From Donghicola sp041224595 (GTDB lineage Bacteria; Pseudomonadota; Alphaproteobacteria; Rhodobacterales; Rhodobacteraceae), in assembly GCF_041224595.1 (NCBI RefSeq), contig NZ_JBGFGN010000162.1:186001-250000 (forward strand): a stretch of 64,000 bases of DNA, given 5' to 3'. Made by a program: the position numbers and the translations under genes. The notes below the pieces were generated by a model. It worked only from the letters and a program-made list of their open reading frames with translations. It did no database searches and had not been told where the DNA came from. The stretch's first letter is position 1, and the number at the start of each line of letters is the position of its first letter. Shown piece by piece: positions 1 through 8,004 of the stretch.

Positions 1-710
1 ACCGCGTAGGCCCCGCCAAAGGTCACAATCGCCAGCTTGCTGAAGAAGAGTGCGATGTCGGTGAAAAATGGTGCCTCCAGTGCAATGCAAAGCGCGATGG
101 GAGCGGCCCACAAGGCAGACCAGAAGATCAGCGTTTGGAGTGTTTTGGGCCTGACGACAGGGTCTGATGGCGTCGCGCTGTCGTTCTGACTGCGGACCGC
201 ACCAATGATCCCTGCAACCGCGATAACGATAGGAAATGGGATATGCAGCGCAAAGAGGCTGAGAAAGCCCGCACCTGCGATCATCCAGTCGGTCGCGTGG
301 TGCAGCGCCCGCTTCGCCACCTTGTAGAGCGCCTGAAGGACGATGATCGTCACAGTCGCCTTGATCCCGACGAAGGCGGCTTGGACCCAAGGGATGTTCC
401 CGAAATAGGCGTACCCCAGCGCAAGCGCCGCAACGACCAGCGCGCCAGGGATCACAAACAGCAGGCCCGCAATCAGACCACCCAAGGTGCCGCGCAGCCG
501 CCAGCCGGCATAGGTTGCCAACTGCATCGCCTCTGGCCCTGGCAAGAGCATGCAGAACGAGAGTGCACGCAAAAACTGCTCTTCGTTCAGCCAGTCCCGA
601 TCTTCAACCAACTCTTTGTGCATCAACGCAATCTGCGCGGCCGGTCCGCCAAAGGACAGAACGCCGATGCGGCCAAAGACTTGGAAGAGCGTGCGAATGT
701 CAGGAGCCAT
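1..710 (-). CDS. chrA: Chromate transporter ChrA, C-terminus cut by window edge
   Basis: CHR-family membrane transporter, expected to export chromate from the cytoplasm. Only the first 236 residues are in the window; the gene continues past base 1. Translating the minus strand from the ATG at 708-710 gives a typical CHR start: an SFGGPAAQI motif near residues 19-27 and an LPGPEA motif near residues 56-61, followed by several hydrophobic segments. The visible part ends in SKLAIVTFGGAYAV, which looks like the start of the second CHR half, so this is probably a two-domain ChrA of about 400 residues. The frame is open upstream only for a few codons, which favours this ATG. Substrate assignment is by family; CHR proteins in non-contaminated habitats are not proven chromate pumps. 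Confidence 0.85.
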   Translation of the reverse strand, partial: MAPDIRTLFQVFGRIGVLSFGGPAAQIALMHKELVEDRDWLNEEQFLRALSFCMLLPGPEAMQLATYAGWRLRGTLGGLIAGLLFVIPGALVVAALALGYAYFGNIPWVQAAFVGIKATVTIIVLQALYKVAKRALHHATDWMIAGAGFLSLFALHIPFPIVIAVAGIIGAVRSQNDSATPSDPVVRPKTLQTLIFWSALWAAPIALCIALEAPFFTDIALFFSKLAIVTFGGAYA

Positions 711-799
711 CAAGAAAGCCCTCGTATGTGTCGTATGCCGGTAGGCCTATGGGCTTGGCAGGGAAACGCAAGCGAAATCAGCGCTCTGTAATGAAACCT

Positions 800-1150
800 T
801 CACATGGCGCCGTGATGCGTGCGGCTGTCCAAAGGCGCTTCGTCGCGCGCCTCCATCCCGTAGTCGCGCATCACATGGGACACGCGCAGTCGGTAATCCT
901 CGAAAAAGCGCTGACGCCCCATCTCTTGGGCGCCGCGATGGGCGGTGAGCTTGCGCCAGCGTTGGACGGCCTCTTCGTCCTCCCAAAATGACAGAGACAA
1001 AAGCTTGCCCGGTGTGGTCAGGCTTTCAAATCGCTCGACGCTGATGAATCCGTCGAACCCCTCAAGGTGCTCTTTCATGCGGGCGGCCATATCTAGATAG
1101 GGGCCCATCATGCCCTCTTTGGGGGTCACTTCGAAAATCACTGCAATCAT
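800..1150 (-). CDS. Antibiotic biosynthesis monooxygenase (ABM) domain protein
   Basis: Small 116-residue protein with one ABM-type ferredoxin-like alpha+beta domain over residues 1-90. Visible hallmarks are the MIAVIFEVTPKEG first strand, the FISVERFES strand, and the SLSFWEDEEAVQRWR segment that is characteristic of ABM/heme-degrading-like dimers. Members act as cofactor-free oxygenases or as heme-degrading or stress proteins, so the reaction here cannot be named. It lies on the same strand as the racemase and transporter genes upstream (91-base gap) and ahead of chrA, so it may be a late gene of that transcript. The C-terminal 25 residues are polar and outside the domain. Confidence 0.75.
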   Translation of the reverse strand: MIAVIFEVTPKEGMMGPYLDMAARMKEHLEGFDGFISVERFESLTTPGKLLSLSFWEDEEAVQRWRKLTAHRGAQEMGRQRFFEDYRLRVSHVMRDYGMEARDEAPLDSRTHHGAM

Positions 1151-1241
1151 ATCTCTCCTCCCGCGATGCCGAGGTAGAGTGTCCGAGCCGTGCTGATTGT
1201 CAAAGGATTTTGTTGCGGGCGCCGTTCGGCAGCCCGCGGGG

Positions 1242-1904
1242 TTAGCGCGCGGAGCTTAGGTAAGAAACGGCAGCCTGCGCGAGTGTGGCCGAAGCAGCGA
1301 CACCGTCGATCAAGACGACGCCTGTGCGCGTGGTCAGATCCTGTCGCAACGGGGCCATTCCCGCGCAGCCCAAGATAACCGCGCCAGCCTTGATGTCTCG
1401 TGCCGCCTGATTGATGCAGGCCGCAAGATGAGCGCGGGTTTCTTCGGACCCCTCGTCGATGGTCAGGACGGGCAGGTCGCTGGCCAGAACGCCCGCACAG
1501 TTGGGGGCGTAGCCGCCGCTATTGATATTGCCCTCGATCACAGGAATCGAAATCGGCAAAGAGGTCATGACTGCGAACCTTCGCCCCAGAACCGCGGCCA
1601 TCACATAAGAGGACTGACCGATCCCAAGGACGGGCAGGGATGTCATGCCCTGCGCCTCGGCCAAGCCTGTGTCGTCAAAGCAGCCGATCACGACAGCATC
1701 CGCCCCGTCTGCCTCGGCCTGCGCAATCCGCGCCAGCACGCCTGGCAAGGCCGCTTCGCCATCCGCCGCCCCTTGGATCGCAGGCGGCCCGTCGTGGTTG
1801 GTCAATCCGATGATCTGAGCGCTCGGTAGAACCTGCGCTGCGACCGCAACCATGGCGTCTGTCATCGCCACAGTCGCGTTGGGGTTCACGTAAGCGATTT
1901 TCAT
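1242..1904 (-). CDS. Aspartate/glutamate (hydantoin-type) racemase family protein
   Basis: A 220-residue cofactor-independent racemase of the Asp/Glu/hydantoin superfamily. The two catalytic cysteines expected of the two-base mechanism are present: Cys75 in VVIGCFDDTG and Cys180 in VILGCAGM. The N-terminus MKIAYVNPNAT carries the NPN motif typical of hydantoin racemases. Its start overlaps the stop of the upstream permease gene (TGATG), so the two are translationally coupled. The location suggests that it racemises the compound imported by the ABC transporter or a product of it. Hydantoin racemase, allantoin racemase and maleate isomerase-like activity are all possible; no hydantoinase or carbamoylase gene is visible nearby. 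Confidence 0.8.
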   Translation of the reverse strand: MKIAYVNPNATVAMTDAMVAVAAQVLPSAQIIGLTNHDGPPAIQGAADGEAALPGVLARIAQAEADGADAVVIGCFDDTGLAEAQGMTSLPVLGIGQSSYVMAAVLGRRFAVMTSLPISIPVIEGNINSGGYAPNCAGVLASDLPVLTIDEGSEETRAHLAACINQAARDIKAGAVILGCAGMAPLRQDLTTRTGVVLIDGVAASATLAQAAVSYLSSAR

Positions 1905-2740
1905 CAGACCGCTTTCCCAGCGTCATTGCCCATCTTGGCGCGGCGTTTCGCCATGATCCGGACCGAAATTAGGAAGACCCCGATAATGCCAAAAGAGAAG
2001 AGCGTAGTCAGCGTGCCGAGCGCATAGATCACCGGTGTGGTCACGTTGGTGGTCATGCCAAACACCTCAAGCGGTAGGGTGTTGTAGCTCCCCGATGTCA
2101 GCAGGGTCCGCGCAAATTCGTCGTAGGACAAGGTGAACCCGAACAACGCCACACCAATCAGAGAGGGTGCAATGATGGGCAGAACCACGTGGCGGATGGT
2201 TTGCCACTGGGTTGCGCCTTGGTCCCGCGCGGCTTCCTCGTAGGATTTGTCAAAGCGGTTGAAGACGGCAAACATGATCAGCAGACCAAAAGGCAGGGTC
2301 CATGTCAGCTGGGAGCCAAACCCAGAGGTCGCCCAATGGATCTTCAGCCCCAGCTGGTTGAAGATCAGGCCGACGCCCAAGGAAATCAGGATCGACGGGA
2401 TCACCAAAGAGGTGATCGCCATGTAGAACAGAACGCCAGAGCCCTTGAACCGTTTGCGGAAGGCCAGACCGGACATCACCGACACGACAACAGTTGTGAC
2501 CATGACCATCAGCCCCAAGGCAAAGGACCGGCGGAACGCGCCCCAGATATCCCCGACGGCCTGCTGTTCAAAGAGTTCGCGGAACCAGTGCAAGGACACG
2601 CCGCGCATCGGAAAGGTCAGGCCGCCTGTGGGCCCTTGGAACGACAGGATGCCAATGGTCATCGTGGGACCATACAGAAACAGAACAAACAGGCCAAAGA
2701 ACGCTGCCAGTACGTAGAAGGAAAGAGACCGCTTTTCCAT
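1904..2740 (-). CDS. ABC transporter permease, PotC-like
   Basis: Inner-membrane permease of 278 residues, MetI-like fold, about six hydrophobic helices. The EAA loop that contacts the ATPase is clear at about residues 168-190 (SYEEAARDQGATQW then IRHVVLPII). It resembles PotC of the spermidine/putrescine system and related importers of opines and small organic acids. It is the fourth gene of the minus-strand ATPase - binding protein - permease - permease - racemase unit, starting 3 bases after the end of the PotB-like gene. Substrate unknown. Confidence 0.87.
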   Translation of the reverse strand: MEKRSLSFYVLAAFFGLFVLFLYGPTMTIGILSFQGPTGGLTFPMRGVSLHWFRELFEQQAVGDIWGAFRRSFALGLMVMVTTVVVSVMSGLAFRKRFKGSGVLFYMAITSLVIPSILISLGVGLIFNQLGLKIHWATSGFGSQLTWTLPFGLLIMFAVFNRFDKSYEEAARDQGATQWQTIRHVVLPIIAPSLIGVALFGFTLSYDEFARTLLTSGSYNTLPLEVFGMTTNVTTPVIYALGTLTTLFSFGIIGVFLISVRIMAKRRAKMGNDAGKAV

Positions 2741-2743
2741 GAC

Positions 2744-3598
2744 TTACAGCTCCTTGCGGATGTTGACAAAGCGCAGCAGGATCCCGATCACAATTAGAAC
2801 GGTGATCAGTAGCACCACAGAGGTCGCCGCCGCCGATGGATACTGAAGCAACGAAATGTCGTTCGAGATCAGGCGGCCCACATTGGCCTTTTGTGAGCCG
2901 GACATGAAGCGTACGGTGATAAAGTCGCCCATCACCAGCGTCACCACAAAGATCGTGCCGATCATGATGCCAGGCTTGGTGAGCGGCAGGATCACGTGAC
3001 GCAGGGTTTGCATCGCGGTGGCGCCGTTATCGACCGCCGCTTCGATCAGGGACCGGTCGATCCGCATCATGGTGTTAAAGATCGGGACCACCATAAACAG
3101 CGTATAGAGGTGAACAAACGCCAGAATGACCGAGAAATCCGAATAAAGCAGCCATTCCAGCGGCTCATCAATCACGCCCCACGAAATCAGCGTCGAATTT
3201 GCAATCCCGTTGCGCCCCAGAAACGGAATCCAAGAGATCATCCGGATGATGTTCGAGGTCCAGAACGGAATGGTGCACAGCAAAAACAGTGCGATTTGCA
3301 TTGACTGCGTGCGCACATGAAAGGCCAGAAAATACGCCACCGTAAACCCGATGGCCAAGGTAAACGCCCACGTAATGAAGGCGTATTTGAACGTCGCAAA
3401 GAACACCTTCCACACGACAGCCGATCCGAACAAATAACTGTAGTTGTCAAACTGGAAGGCGGGATAGATCGAAAACTCGGTCGCGCCCCAAAAGCTTACC
3501 ACGACGATCATGATAATAGGTGCAATCAGGAAACACCCTAGAACCACGGTCAGAGGCACAGCCTGGAGCCACCCTGTGACATGCCGGCTCATCGCCAT
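2744..3598 (-). CDS. ABC transporter permease, PotB-like
   Basis: Inner-membrane permease of 284 residues, PotB/HisM class, pairing with the PotC-like permease that follows. It has six predicted membrane helices and an EAA loop at about residues 184-206 (IEAAVDNGATAMQTLRHV). An N-terminal hydrophobic segment at residues 13-36 is the first helix, not a cleaved signal. The gene is separated from the upstream binding-protein gene by 114 bases that contain two GC-rich hairpins and one copy of a dispersed repeat, so transcript levels of the binding protein and permeases may differ. Substrate unknown. Confidence 0.87.
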   Translation of the reverse strand: MAMSRHVTGWLQAVPLTVVLGCFLIAPIIMIVVVSFWGATEFSIYPAFQFDNYSYLFGSAVVWKVFFATFKYAFITWAFTLAIGFTVAYFLAFHVRTQSMQIALFLLCTIPFWTSNIIRMISWIPFLGRNGIANSTLISWGVIDEPLEWLLYSDFSVILAFVHLYTLFMVVPIFNTMMRIDRSLIEAAVDNGATAMQTLRHVILPLTKPGIMIGTIFVVTLVMGDFITVRFMSGSQKANVGRLISNDISLLQYPSAAATSVVLLITVLIVIGILLRFVNIRKEL

Positions 3599-3624
3599 AA
3601 ATCCATCCCCGGGGCGACTGCCCC

Positions 3625-3696
3625 TTTCATCTTTGCGCTAAATACTCTGGGGTGAATGGGCGGGCCCGAAGGCCCGTCCAGAGGGGCAGCGCCCCT
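3625..3696. repeat. Dispersed hairpin-plus-box intergenic repeat, copy A
   Basis: First of four related intergenic elements. It begins with TTTCATCTTTGCGCTAAATA and continues CTCTGGGGTGAAT, followed by two perfect hairpins: CGGGCC-CGAA-GGCCCG (3661-3676) and AGGGGC-AGC-GCCCCT (3682-3696). It sits between the binding-protein and PotB-like genes of one operon. Copies C and D share the linear box and the second hairpin's shape with different stem bases. It could act as a processing or partial termination site inside the operon. Confidence 0.7.
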
Positions 3697-3712
3697 GCAA
3701 ATCATCCGCCGC

Positions 3713-4978
3713 TTATGCCGCGATGAATTCGTTCCACTTGCGAACCATGTACTGGTTCTCGTCCATGACGGCGTTCCAGCACGCCACAGACCCCATGCGC
3801 TCTTCGAACGAACCACCGTCGCGGGTTTCGCCCGCTTGGGCCAGCACGTCGCCGAAGGGCGAGGTGATTTCGCCGGTCGCTTCTTTGCCCTCGAACCAGT
3901 AGCCCCACTCGTTTTCGGACATGTAGTTCTTGGAGGTTTCGGGAACCGCCGAGTAGTAGCCCTGACGCATCAGGAAGCCGCCGACCCAGCCGTCGAGGTA
4001 CCAGTTGATGTATTCGTAGGCTGCATCCAGCTCCATGCCGCTCAGCGACTTGGACAGGCCCAGACCGCCGCCCCACGAACGGTAGCCTTCCTTCAGAGGC
4101 TGGTAGACGCAGGGGATGCCGCGCGATTTCACAGCAGTGATCGCAGGCGACCACATGGACTGGATCACAACCTCGCCCGACGCCATCAGGTTGACCGACT
4201 CGTCAAAGGTTTTCCAGAACGCGCGGAACTGGCCAGCACGCTTGGCTTCGGTAAAGATCGCAAAGGTCGCGTCGATCTCTTCCTTGGTCATGTTGCCTTT
4301 GTCGCCGTACTGGATTTCGCCCATGGCTTCGCAGACCATTGCCATGTCCATGATACCGATCGACGAAATGTCGAGGATAGACGCTTTGCCTTTGAACTCG
4401 GGGTTCAGCAGCTCGGCCCAAGTGTTGATGGGGCGGTTGATCAGGTCAGGGCGGATGCCCAGAGTGTCCGCATTGTAGATGGTGGGGATCAAGGTCATCC
4501 AGTTGGTTTCCTGATCCGCAAAGGTGGTCGCGCCGGGCTCTTCGACAAAGCCAACGGTGTGGGGTGCAGTGCCCTGCGCGATGGTGCTCTCGGGTGTCAG
4601 TTTACCCGAACGGAAGATGCCAACGATCTTGTCGTAGTTCTTGATCTTGCTGGTGTCCATCGCCTGCAGGTTGCCGGTCGGCCAAACCTTTTTACAGATC
4701 CAGTATTCGATGTCCGCAATATCAAAGCTGTCGGGCTGAGTCGCCGCGCGCTGGGTCACGCTGTCGGAATCCAGAGCGGTCATTTCCAGAGTGAAGCCAA
4801 GGTCTTCTTTCACCTTCTGGCCAACTTCGTTTAGGTTCGACACGCCGGTCCCGAACTGGCGCAGAGTGATGTCTTTGATCTCCTGAGCCCAGACCATGGG
4901 CGCGGGCAGGGTCGATGCCGCAACGGCTGCTGCGCCGCTTTTCAGGATGGATCGACGGGAATAACGCATTTTCGACAT
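3713..4978 (-). CDS. ABC transporter substrate-binding protein with Tat signal
   Basis: Periplasmic binding protein of 421 residues for the PotABCD-like importer. The start chosen is the ATG at 4976-4978; an upstream in-frame ATG exists but would add 44 residues ahead of the signal and run into the ATPase gene. The N-terminus carries a twin-arginine motif, SRRSILKSG (residues 7-15), then a hydrophobic stretch ending at WAQ, so export of a folded protein through Tat is predicted. The mature part has the solute-binding fold seen in PotD relatives but is longer than PotD. Residues such as WSPAITAV and SWGGGLGLSKS fit the C-terminal lobe. Ligand not identifiable; a polyamine or amino-acid derivative is a guess from the transporter class and the racemase. 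Confidence 0.85.
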   Translation of the reverse strand: MSKMRYSRRSILKSGAAAVAASTLPAPMVWAQEIKDITLRQFGTGVSNLNEVGQKVKEDLGFTLEMTALDSDSVTQRAATQPDSFDIADIEYWICKKVWPTGNLQAMDTSKIKNYDKIVGIFRSGKLTPESTIAQGTAPHTVGFVEEPGATTFADQETNWMTLIPTIYNADTLGIRPDLINRPINTWAELLNPEFKGKASILDISSIGIMDMAMVCEAMGEIQYGDKGNMTKEEIDATFAIFTEAKRAGQFRAFWKTFDESVNLMASGEVVIQSMWSPAITAVKSRGIPCVYQPLKEGYRSWGGGLGLSKSLSGMELDAAYEYINWYLDGWVGGFLMRQGYYSAVPETSKNYMSENEWGYWFEGKEATGEITSPFGDVLAQAGETRDGGSFEERMGSVACWNAVMDENQYMVRKWNEFIAA

Positions 4979-5012
4979 AGTACTAAATCCCTGTTGTGGA
5001 TTGAGGAGTTGC

Positions 5013-5987
5013 TTATGCTTGGAGGCGGCGAACCCGCCCTTCGTCCCAGACGAAGCTGACCGCTTCGCCGGTTTCTTTTGGTGCAGCAAAGAAGGCTGCT
5101 TCGGGCACAAGAGCCACGATCTCTTCTCCGGCGGGGGTGATTGCTGTCAGCGACACGTGGGCACCTTGGTATTCCACGGCGGTCACGGTGGCGGGCAGGC
5201 CGGTGTCGGCCATGCGGACTTCATCGGCGCGCAATGCAATCTTGTGCCCTTCGAAGGAGATGACGTTATGGCCGCCCATAAAGCGGGCCACGAATTCGGT
5301 GCGGGGGGCCATCCAGACGTCGCGCGCCGGGCCCGCCTGTTCGATGACGGCGTTGTTCATCACTACGATTTCGTCCGCCAGCGCCAGCGCTTCGTCCTGA
5401 CCGTGGGTCACGTGAATAAAGGTGATGCCAAGTTCGCGCTGCAGCCGTTTCAGTTCAGCCCGCATGCGAATGCGCAGAAAGGGGTCGAGCGCGGACAGCG
5501 GTTCATCCAGCAACAGGACGCGCGGTTTGGTGACCAGAGCCCGGGCCAGCGCCACACGTTGCTGCTGGCCGCCGGACAGCTGGTCGGGCAAGCGGTCGGC
5601 AAGGTGGGTCATGTCCACCAGTTCCAGCATCTCGTCAGCCGCCTTGTGTCGGGTCGGCTTGTCCACGCCCTTCATGTGCAAGGAAAAAGCGACGTTGTCG
5701 CGCACGCTCAGGTGCGGAAACAGGGCGTAGTTCTGGAACATCATCGCCGTGCCGCGCTGCGCTGGCGACAAATTCGAAATATCCTGACCATCCAATACGA
5801 TCGAGCCGTCCGACACGCTCTCGTGACCCGCAATCATGCGCAGAGTCGAGGATTTGCCGCATCCCGAGGGCCCCAGAAGGCACACATAAGAGCCGTTCAG
5901 AAACACATGATTGATGTTGTCCACCGCAGTGGTGTCCCCGTAGCGTTTGCTCAGGTGTACCAGTTCCAGATCCCGACCCGATCGCAT
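5013..5987 (-). CDS. ABC transporter ATP-binding protein, PotA-like
   Basis: Cytoplasmic ATPase of 324 residues energising the adjacent permeases. Walker A is GPSGCGKSS (39-47), the Q-loop Gln is at 85, the signature LSGGQQQR starts at 137, Walker B LLLDEP is at 158-163 and the H-loop His is at 195. Residues after about 240 form a C-terminal TOBE-like regulatory domain, as in PotA, PotG and FbpC. It is the first gene of the minus-strand operon, 252 bases from the divergent GntR gene, so the shared intergenic region should hold the operon promoter. Confidence 0.9.
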   Translation of the reverse strand: MRSGRDLELVHLSKRYGDTTAVDNINHVFLNGSYVCLLGPSGCGKSSTLRMIAGHESVSDGSIVLDGQDISNLSPAQRGTAMMFQNYALFPHLSVRDNVAFSLHMKGVDKPTRHKAADEMLELVDMTHLADRLPDQLSGGQQQRVALARALVTKPRVLLLDEPLSALDPFLRIRMRAELKRLQRELGITFIHVTHGQDEALALADEIVVMNNAVIEQAGPARDVWMAPRTEFVARFMGGHNVISFEGHKIALRADEVRMADTGLPATVTAVEYQGAHVSLTAITPAGEEIVALVPEAAFFAAPKETGEAVSFVWDEGRVRRLQA

Positions 5988-6139
5988 ATGCTATGCCCCT
6001 ATGAGTTGTGTCTTGGGTTCACGTTGGTCGGTAAAATTCCTGACCGTGAAGACAAAAACCTCGTCTCTCGGCGCAGAAACCTGCACTGGTGCAAAATTAG
6101 GCAGCTCGCGCAAAGCTGTGCACAAACAGTAATCCAATG

Positions 6140-6149
6140 TTGTATACAA
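6140..6149. promoter_or_regulatory. Palindromic operator candidate TTGTATACAA
   Basis: A perfect 10-base palindrome, TTGTATACAA, lies in the 252-base region between the divergent transporter operon and the GntR/FCD regulator gene. GntR-family FCD regulators commonly bind short palindromes with GT and AC arms around an AT core, so this is a natural candidate for autoregulation and control of the transporter. Inferred from position and symmetry only. Confidence 0.5.
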
Positions 6150-6239
6150 TTTAGTGCGCGAACATTTGCAGCCCCTGATCCCTTGCGATTCTTTGGCAAA
6201 GTGGTGATCAGTGGACTCAGGAAATAAGGGGTCGGGCGT

Positions 6240-6929
6240 ATGGCACCCAAAGAAAATGCTAGGGACACAGCAAGCACCAAGGTCGCAGAGGCCCTCGCTG
6301 AAGCGATCCACGAACATCGTATCGCACCTGGAACAAAGCTGAATGAAGACGAGGTTGGCGAAATCTATGGCGTCAGCCGGACGGTGATCCGTGCAGCTCT
6401 GCAACAATTGGCGCATCAGCGATTGGTTGAACTGAAGCGGAATCGAGGTGCGTTCGTTGCACGGCCTACTGTAAAAGAGGCGCGAGAAGTCTTTGAGGCC
6501 CGCGCATTGCTAGAGCCGACAATGACGCGCCATGCCGCGGCTCGGATGACCGACGCGGATGTGGCGGTTCTGCAATCCCATATCGATGCTGAACATGCCG
6601 CTCTGGCTGCGGGGCAAACGGGCAAAGCGCTGCAACTCTCTGGGCAGTTCCATATCGAAGTGGCGCGGATTGCAGATCAAAGCACCATTGAAGAAATCAT
6701 CGCGCAGCTTGTGGCGCGCTCGTCTCTGATCATCGCGCTGTACTGGCAGCGGCGGGCGGCCCTGTGCGAAAGCAACGCGCACCATGCGTTGATCAAAGCG
6801 CTGGCCAACAAGGACGGCGCTCTGGCTGAAGAGTTGATGAAAAATCACCTGCTCGACCTGCTGACTTCGCTGGACTTGCGCGAACAGACGTCGGCACCGC
6901 AATCGCTGTCCGAAGCGTTAAAGGTCTGA
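6240..6929 (+). CDS. GntR family transcriptional regulator, FCD domain
   Basis: A 229-residue FadR-subfamily regulator. The winged helix-turn-helix covers about residues 15-76 (IAPGTKLNEDEVGEIYGVSR, then LVELKRNRGAFV), and the all-helical FCD ligand domain follows from about residue 85 (EVFEARALLEPTMTRHAA). FCD regulators sense organic acids or amino-acid derivatives, often through a metal site, and usually control the divergent operon. Here that is the ATPase-binding protein-permease-racemase operon. The ligand is probably the transported compound or its breakdown product. It ends just before the 3' end of the convergent tmRNA gene. Confidence 0.85.
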   Translation: MAPKENARDTASTKVAEALAEAIHEHRIAPGTKLNEDEVGEIYGVSRTVIRAALQQLAHQRLVELKRNRGAFVARPTVKEAREVFEARALLEPTMTRHAAARMTDADVAVLQSHIDAEHAALAAGQTGKALQLSGQFHIEVARIADQSTIEEIIAQLVARSSLIIALYWQRRAALCESNAHHALIKALANKDGALAEELMKNHLLDLLTSLDLREQTSAPQSLSEALKV

Positions 6930-6943
6930 TGATGGTTGAAGGT

Positions 6944-7290
6944 GGAGGTTTCTGTTGCCAGGTACCTCCGAACCCCGCCTTACGCTGCTAGGCACAAGGA
7001 CTTAGATTTCGGAAACTCCGACTGCTTACGCAGCCATTGCTACCGGAGCACGATTGTCGTTTGCAATTGTACTTGTTGAACCGATAACGGCGGTATCACA
7101 CCGGGACAAAGCTAACCCCTTTAGACGTTCGTCGATCCTGTTTCGGCCCCATGATCCCAAACGATAGGATTTTTGGTGGAGCCGCCGGGTACCGCCCCCG
7201 GGTCCGATCCGCTTATTACGAGCGCGTTTATGTCCATAGTCGGTTGCCCGACACGCCCAATCTACGAACTTATTTCCGGAATTCAAGGGG
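6944..7290 (-). ncRNA. ssrA: tmRNA, circularly permuted two-piece gene
   Basis: Transfer-messenger RNA for trans-translation of stalled ribosomes. On the minus strand the acceptor piece comes first: its 3' end reads CGGCTCCACCA, with the CCA at 7174-7176. A 23-base spacer follows, then the coding piece begins at 7150 with GGGGCCGAAACAGG. GGGGCCG pairs with CGGCTCC to form the acceptor stem, with a G-U pair at the third position, the alanyl-tRNA synthetase identity feature. The tag frame at 7026-7064 reads ANDNRAPVAMAA-stop, near the known Rhodobacter tag. A GGAGGT/ACCTCC hairpin (6944-6969) lies near the 3' end. This order is the permuted arrangement known from alphaproteobacteria. Outer ends are approximate; a weak TTGTTC-17-TAGCGC promoter at 7333-7305 is possible. 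Confidence 0.93.
7026..7064 (-). other. ssrA: tmRNA proteolysis-tag reading frame
   Basis: Thirteen codons from the resume codon GCA (7062-7064) to TAA (7026-7028) encode ANDNRAPVAMAA. The AND start and the A-M-A-A end are the adaptor and protease recognition parts expected of alphaproteobacterial tags. It is translated only after transfer from a stalled mRNA and has no start codon or ribosome site of its own. Confidence 0.93.
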
Positions 7291-7395
7291 CTGCCACATG
7301 TATCGCGCTAGGAATTCTTGTCTGCAGGAACAAGCCTTGCTTTGATGGCCAAGGACACTTCTTGCAAACAGCATCTATAAAGACGGACGATTTCT

Positions 7396-7911
7396 ATGCT
7401 GACCCGAGAATATTGCATCACCATGGCACGGTATAACGCGTGGCAGAATAGGGGCCTTCGCAAGCTGCTACAGGACATGTCGCCCGCCGATTTGCACAAA
7501 GACAGGGGCGCGTTCTTTGGATCGATCCTCGGGACGGTCAATCACCTCCTGTGGGCTGATACAGTTTGGATGGCCCGTTTCGAAGGGAAAGCTGCGCCGA
7601 AAGCGGCCATGGAAGACAGCACCACGTTCCAGCCAACGGCCGCCGCATGGAGCGGGGAGCGGTTTCGAATGGACGGTCATATTTTGCTTTGGGCCGAGAA
7701 AGCGAGTTCCTTGGATCTGATGTCGACCCTGACATGGCATTCCGGCGTCTTGGATGCGGAGGTCTCGAAAAACAAGGGCGCCTGCGTGATGCACTTCTTC
7801 AATCATCAGACCCATCATCGCGGTCAGGTCCATGGGATGCTCACTCAAATGGGCCTGACACCCGAGGCAACGGACCTGTTTCTTATGCCCGATCAGGGGC
7901 CTTGGCTCTGA
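7396..7911 (+). CDS. DinB family protein
   Basis: A 171-residue DinB/YfiT-like four-helix bundle protein, putative metal-dependent enzyme. The metal-binding histidines are visible: His50 in TVNHLLWAD, and His137 and His141 in the FFNHQTHHRGQVH motif. Family members are often damage-inducible or act as thiol (bacillithiol or mycothiol) transferases, but proteobacterial members such as this one have no firm assigned substrate. It precedes the photolyase on the same strand with a 93-base gap that holds a separate promoter candidate, so it need not be co-transcribed. Confidence 0.85.
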   Translation: MLTREYCITMARYNAWQNRGLRKLLQDMSPADLHKDRGAFFGSILGTVNHLLWADTVWMARFEGKAAPKAAMEDSTTFQPTAAAWSGERFRMDGHILLWAEKASSLDLMSTLTWHSGVLDAEVSKNKGACVMHFFNHQTHHRGQVHGMLTQMGLTPEATDLFLMPDQGPWL

Positions 7912-7948
7912 GATTTATGAATTTTTCCGACGATTGTGAACCAAAAGG

Positions 7949-7977
7949 TGATCTGACACGTTTTGCCCTTCGTATAA
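7949..7977 (+). promoter_or_regulatory. Candidate ECF-sigma (RpoE/ChrR-type) promoter of the photolyase gene
   Basis: TGATCT (7949-7954), a 16-base spacer, then CGTATAA (7971-7977), 28 bases before the photolyase start. The RpoE/ChrR singlet-oxygen sigma factor of Rhodobacter uses a TGATC-type -35 and a CGTA-like -10, and its known targets include photolyase and cyclopropane fatty acid synthase genes, which are exactly the next two genes here. Match judged by eye. Confidence 0.5.
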
Positions 7978-8004
7978 CTCGGTAAAAGACGAAAGAGGCA
8001 TCTT

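Noticed and set aside
3656..4834. A 392-codon plus-strand frame opposite the binding-protein gene
   Set aside because: It is a shadow of the strongly recognisable solute-binding protein on the minus strand, with no domain of its own.
7151..7436. Small plus-strand open frames in the gap before the DinB-like gene
   Set aside because: They run through the acceptor piece of the tmRNA gene; conserved bases there are explained by RNA structure.
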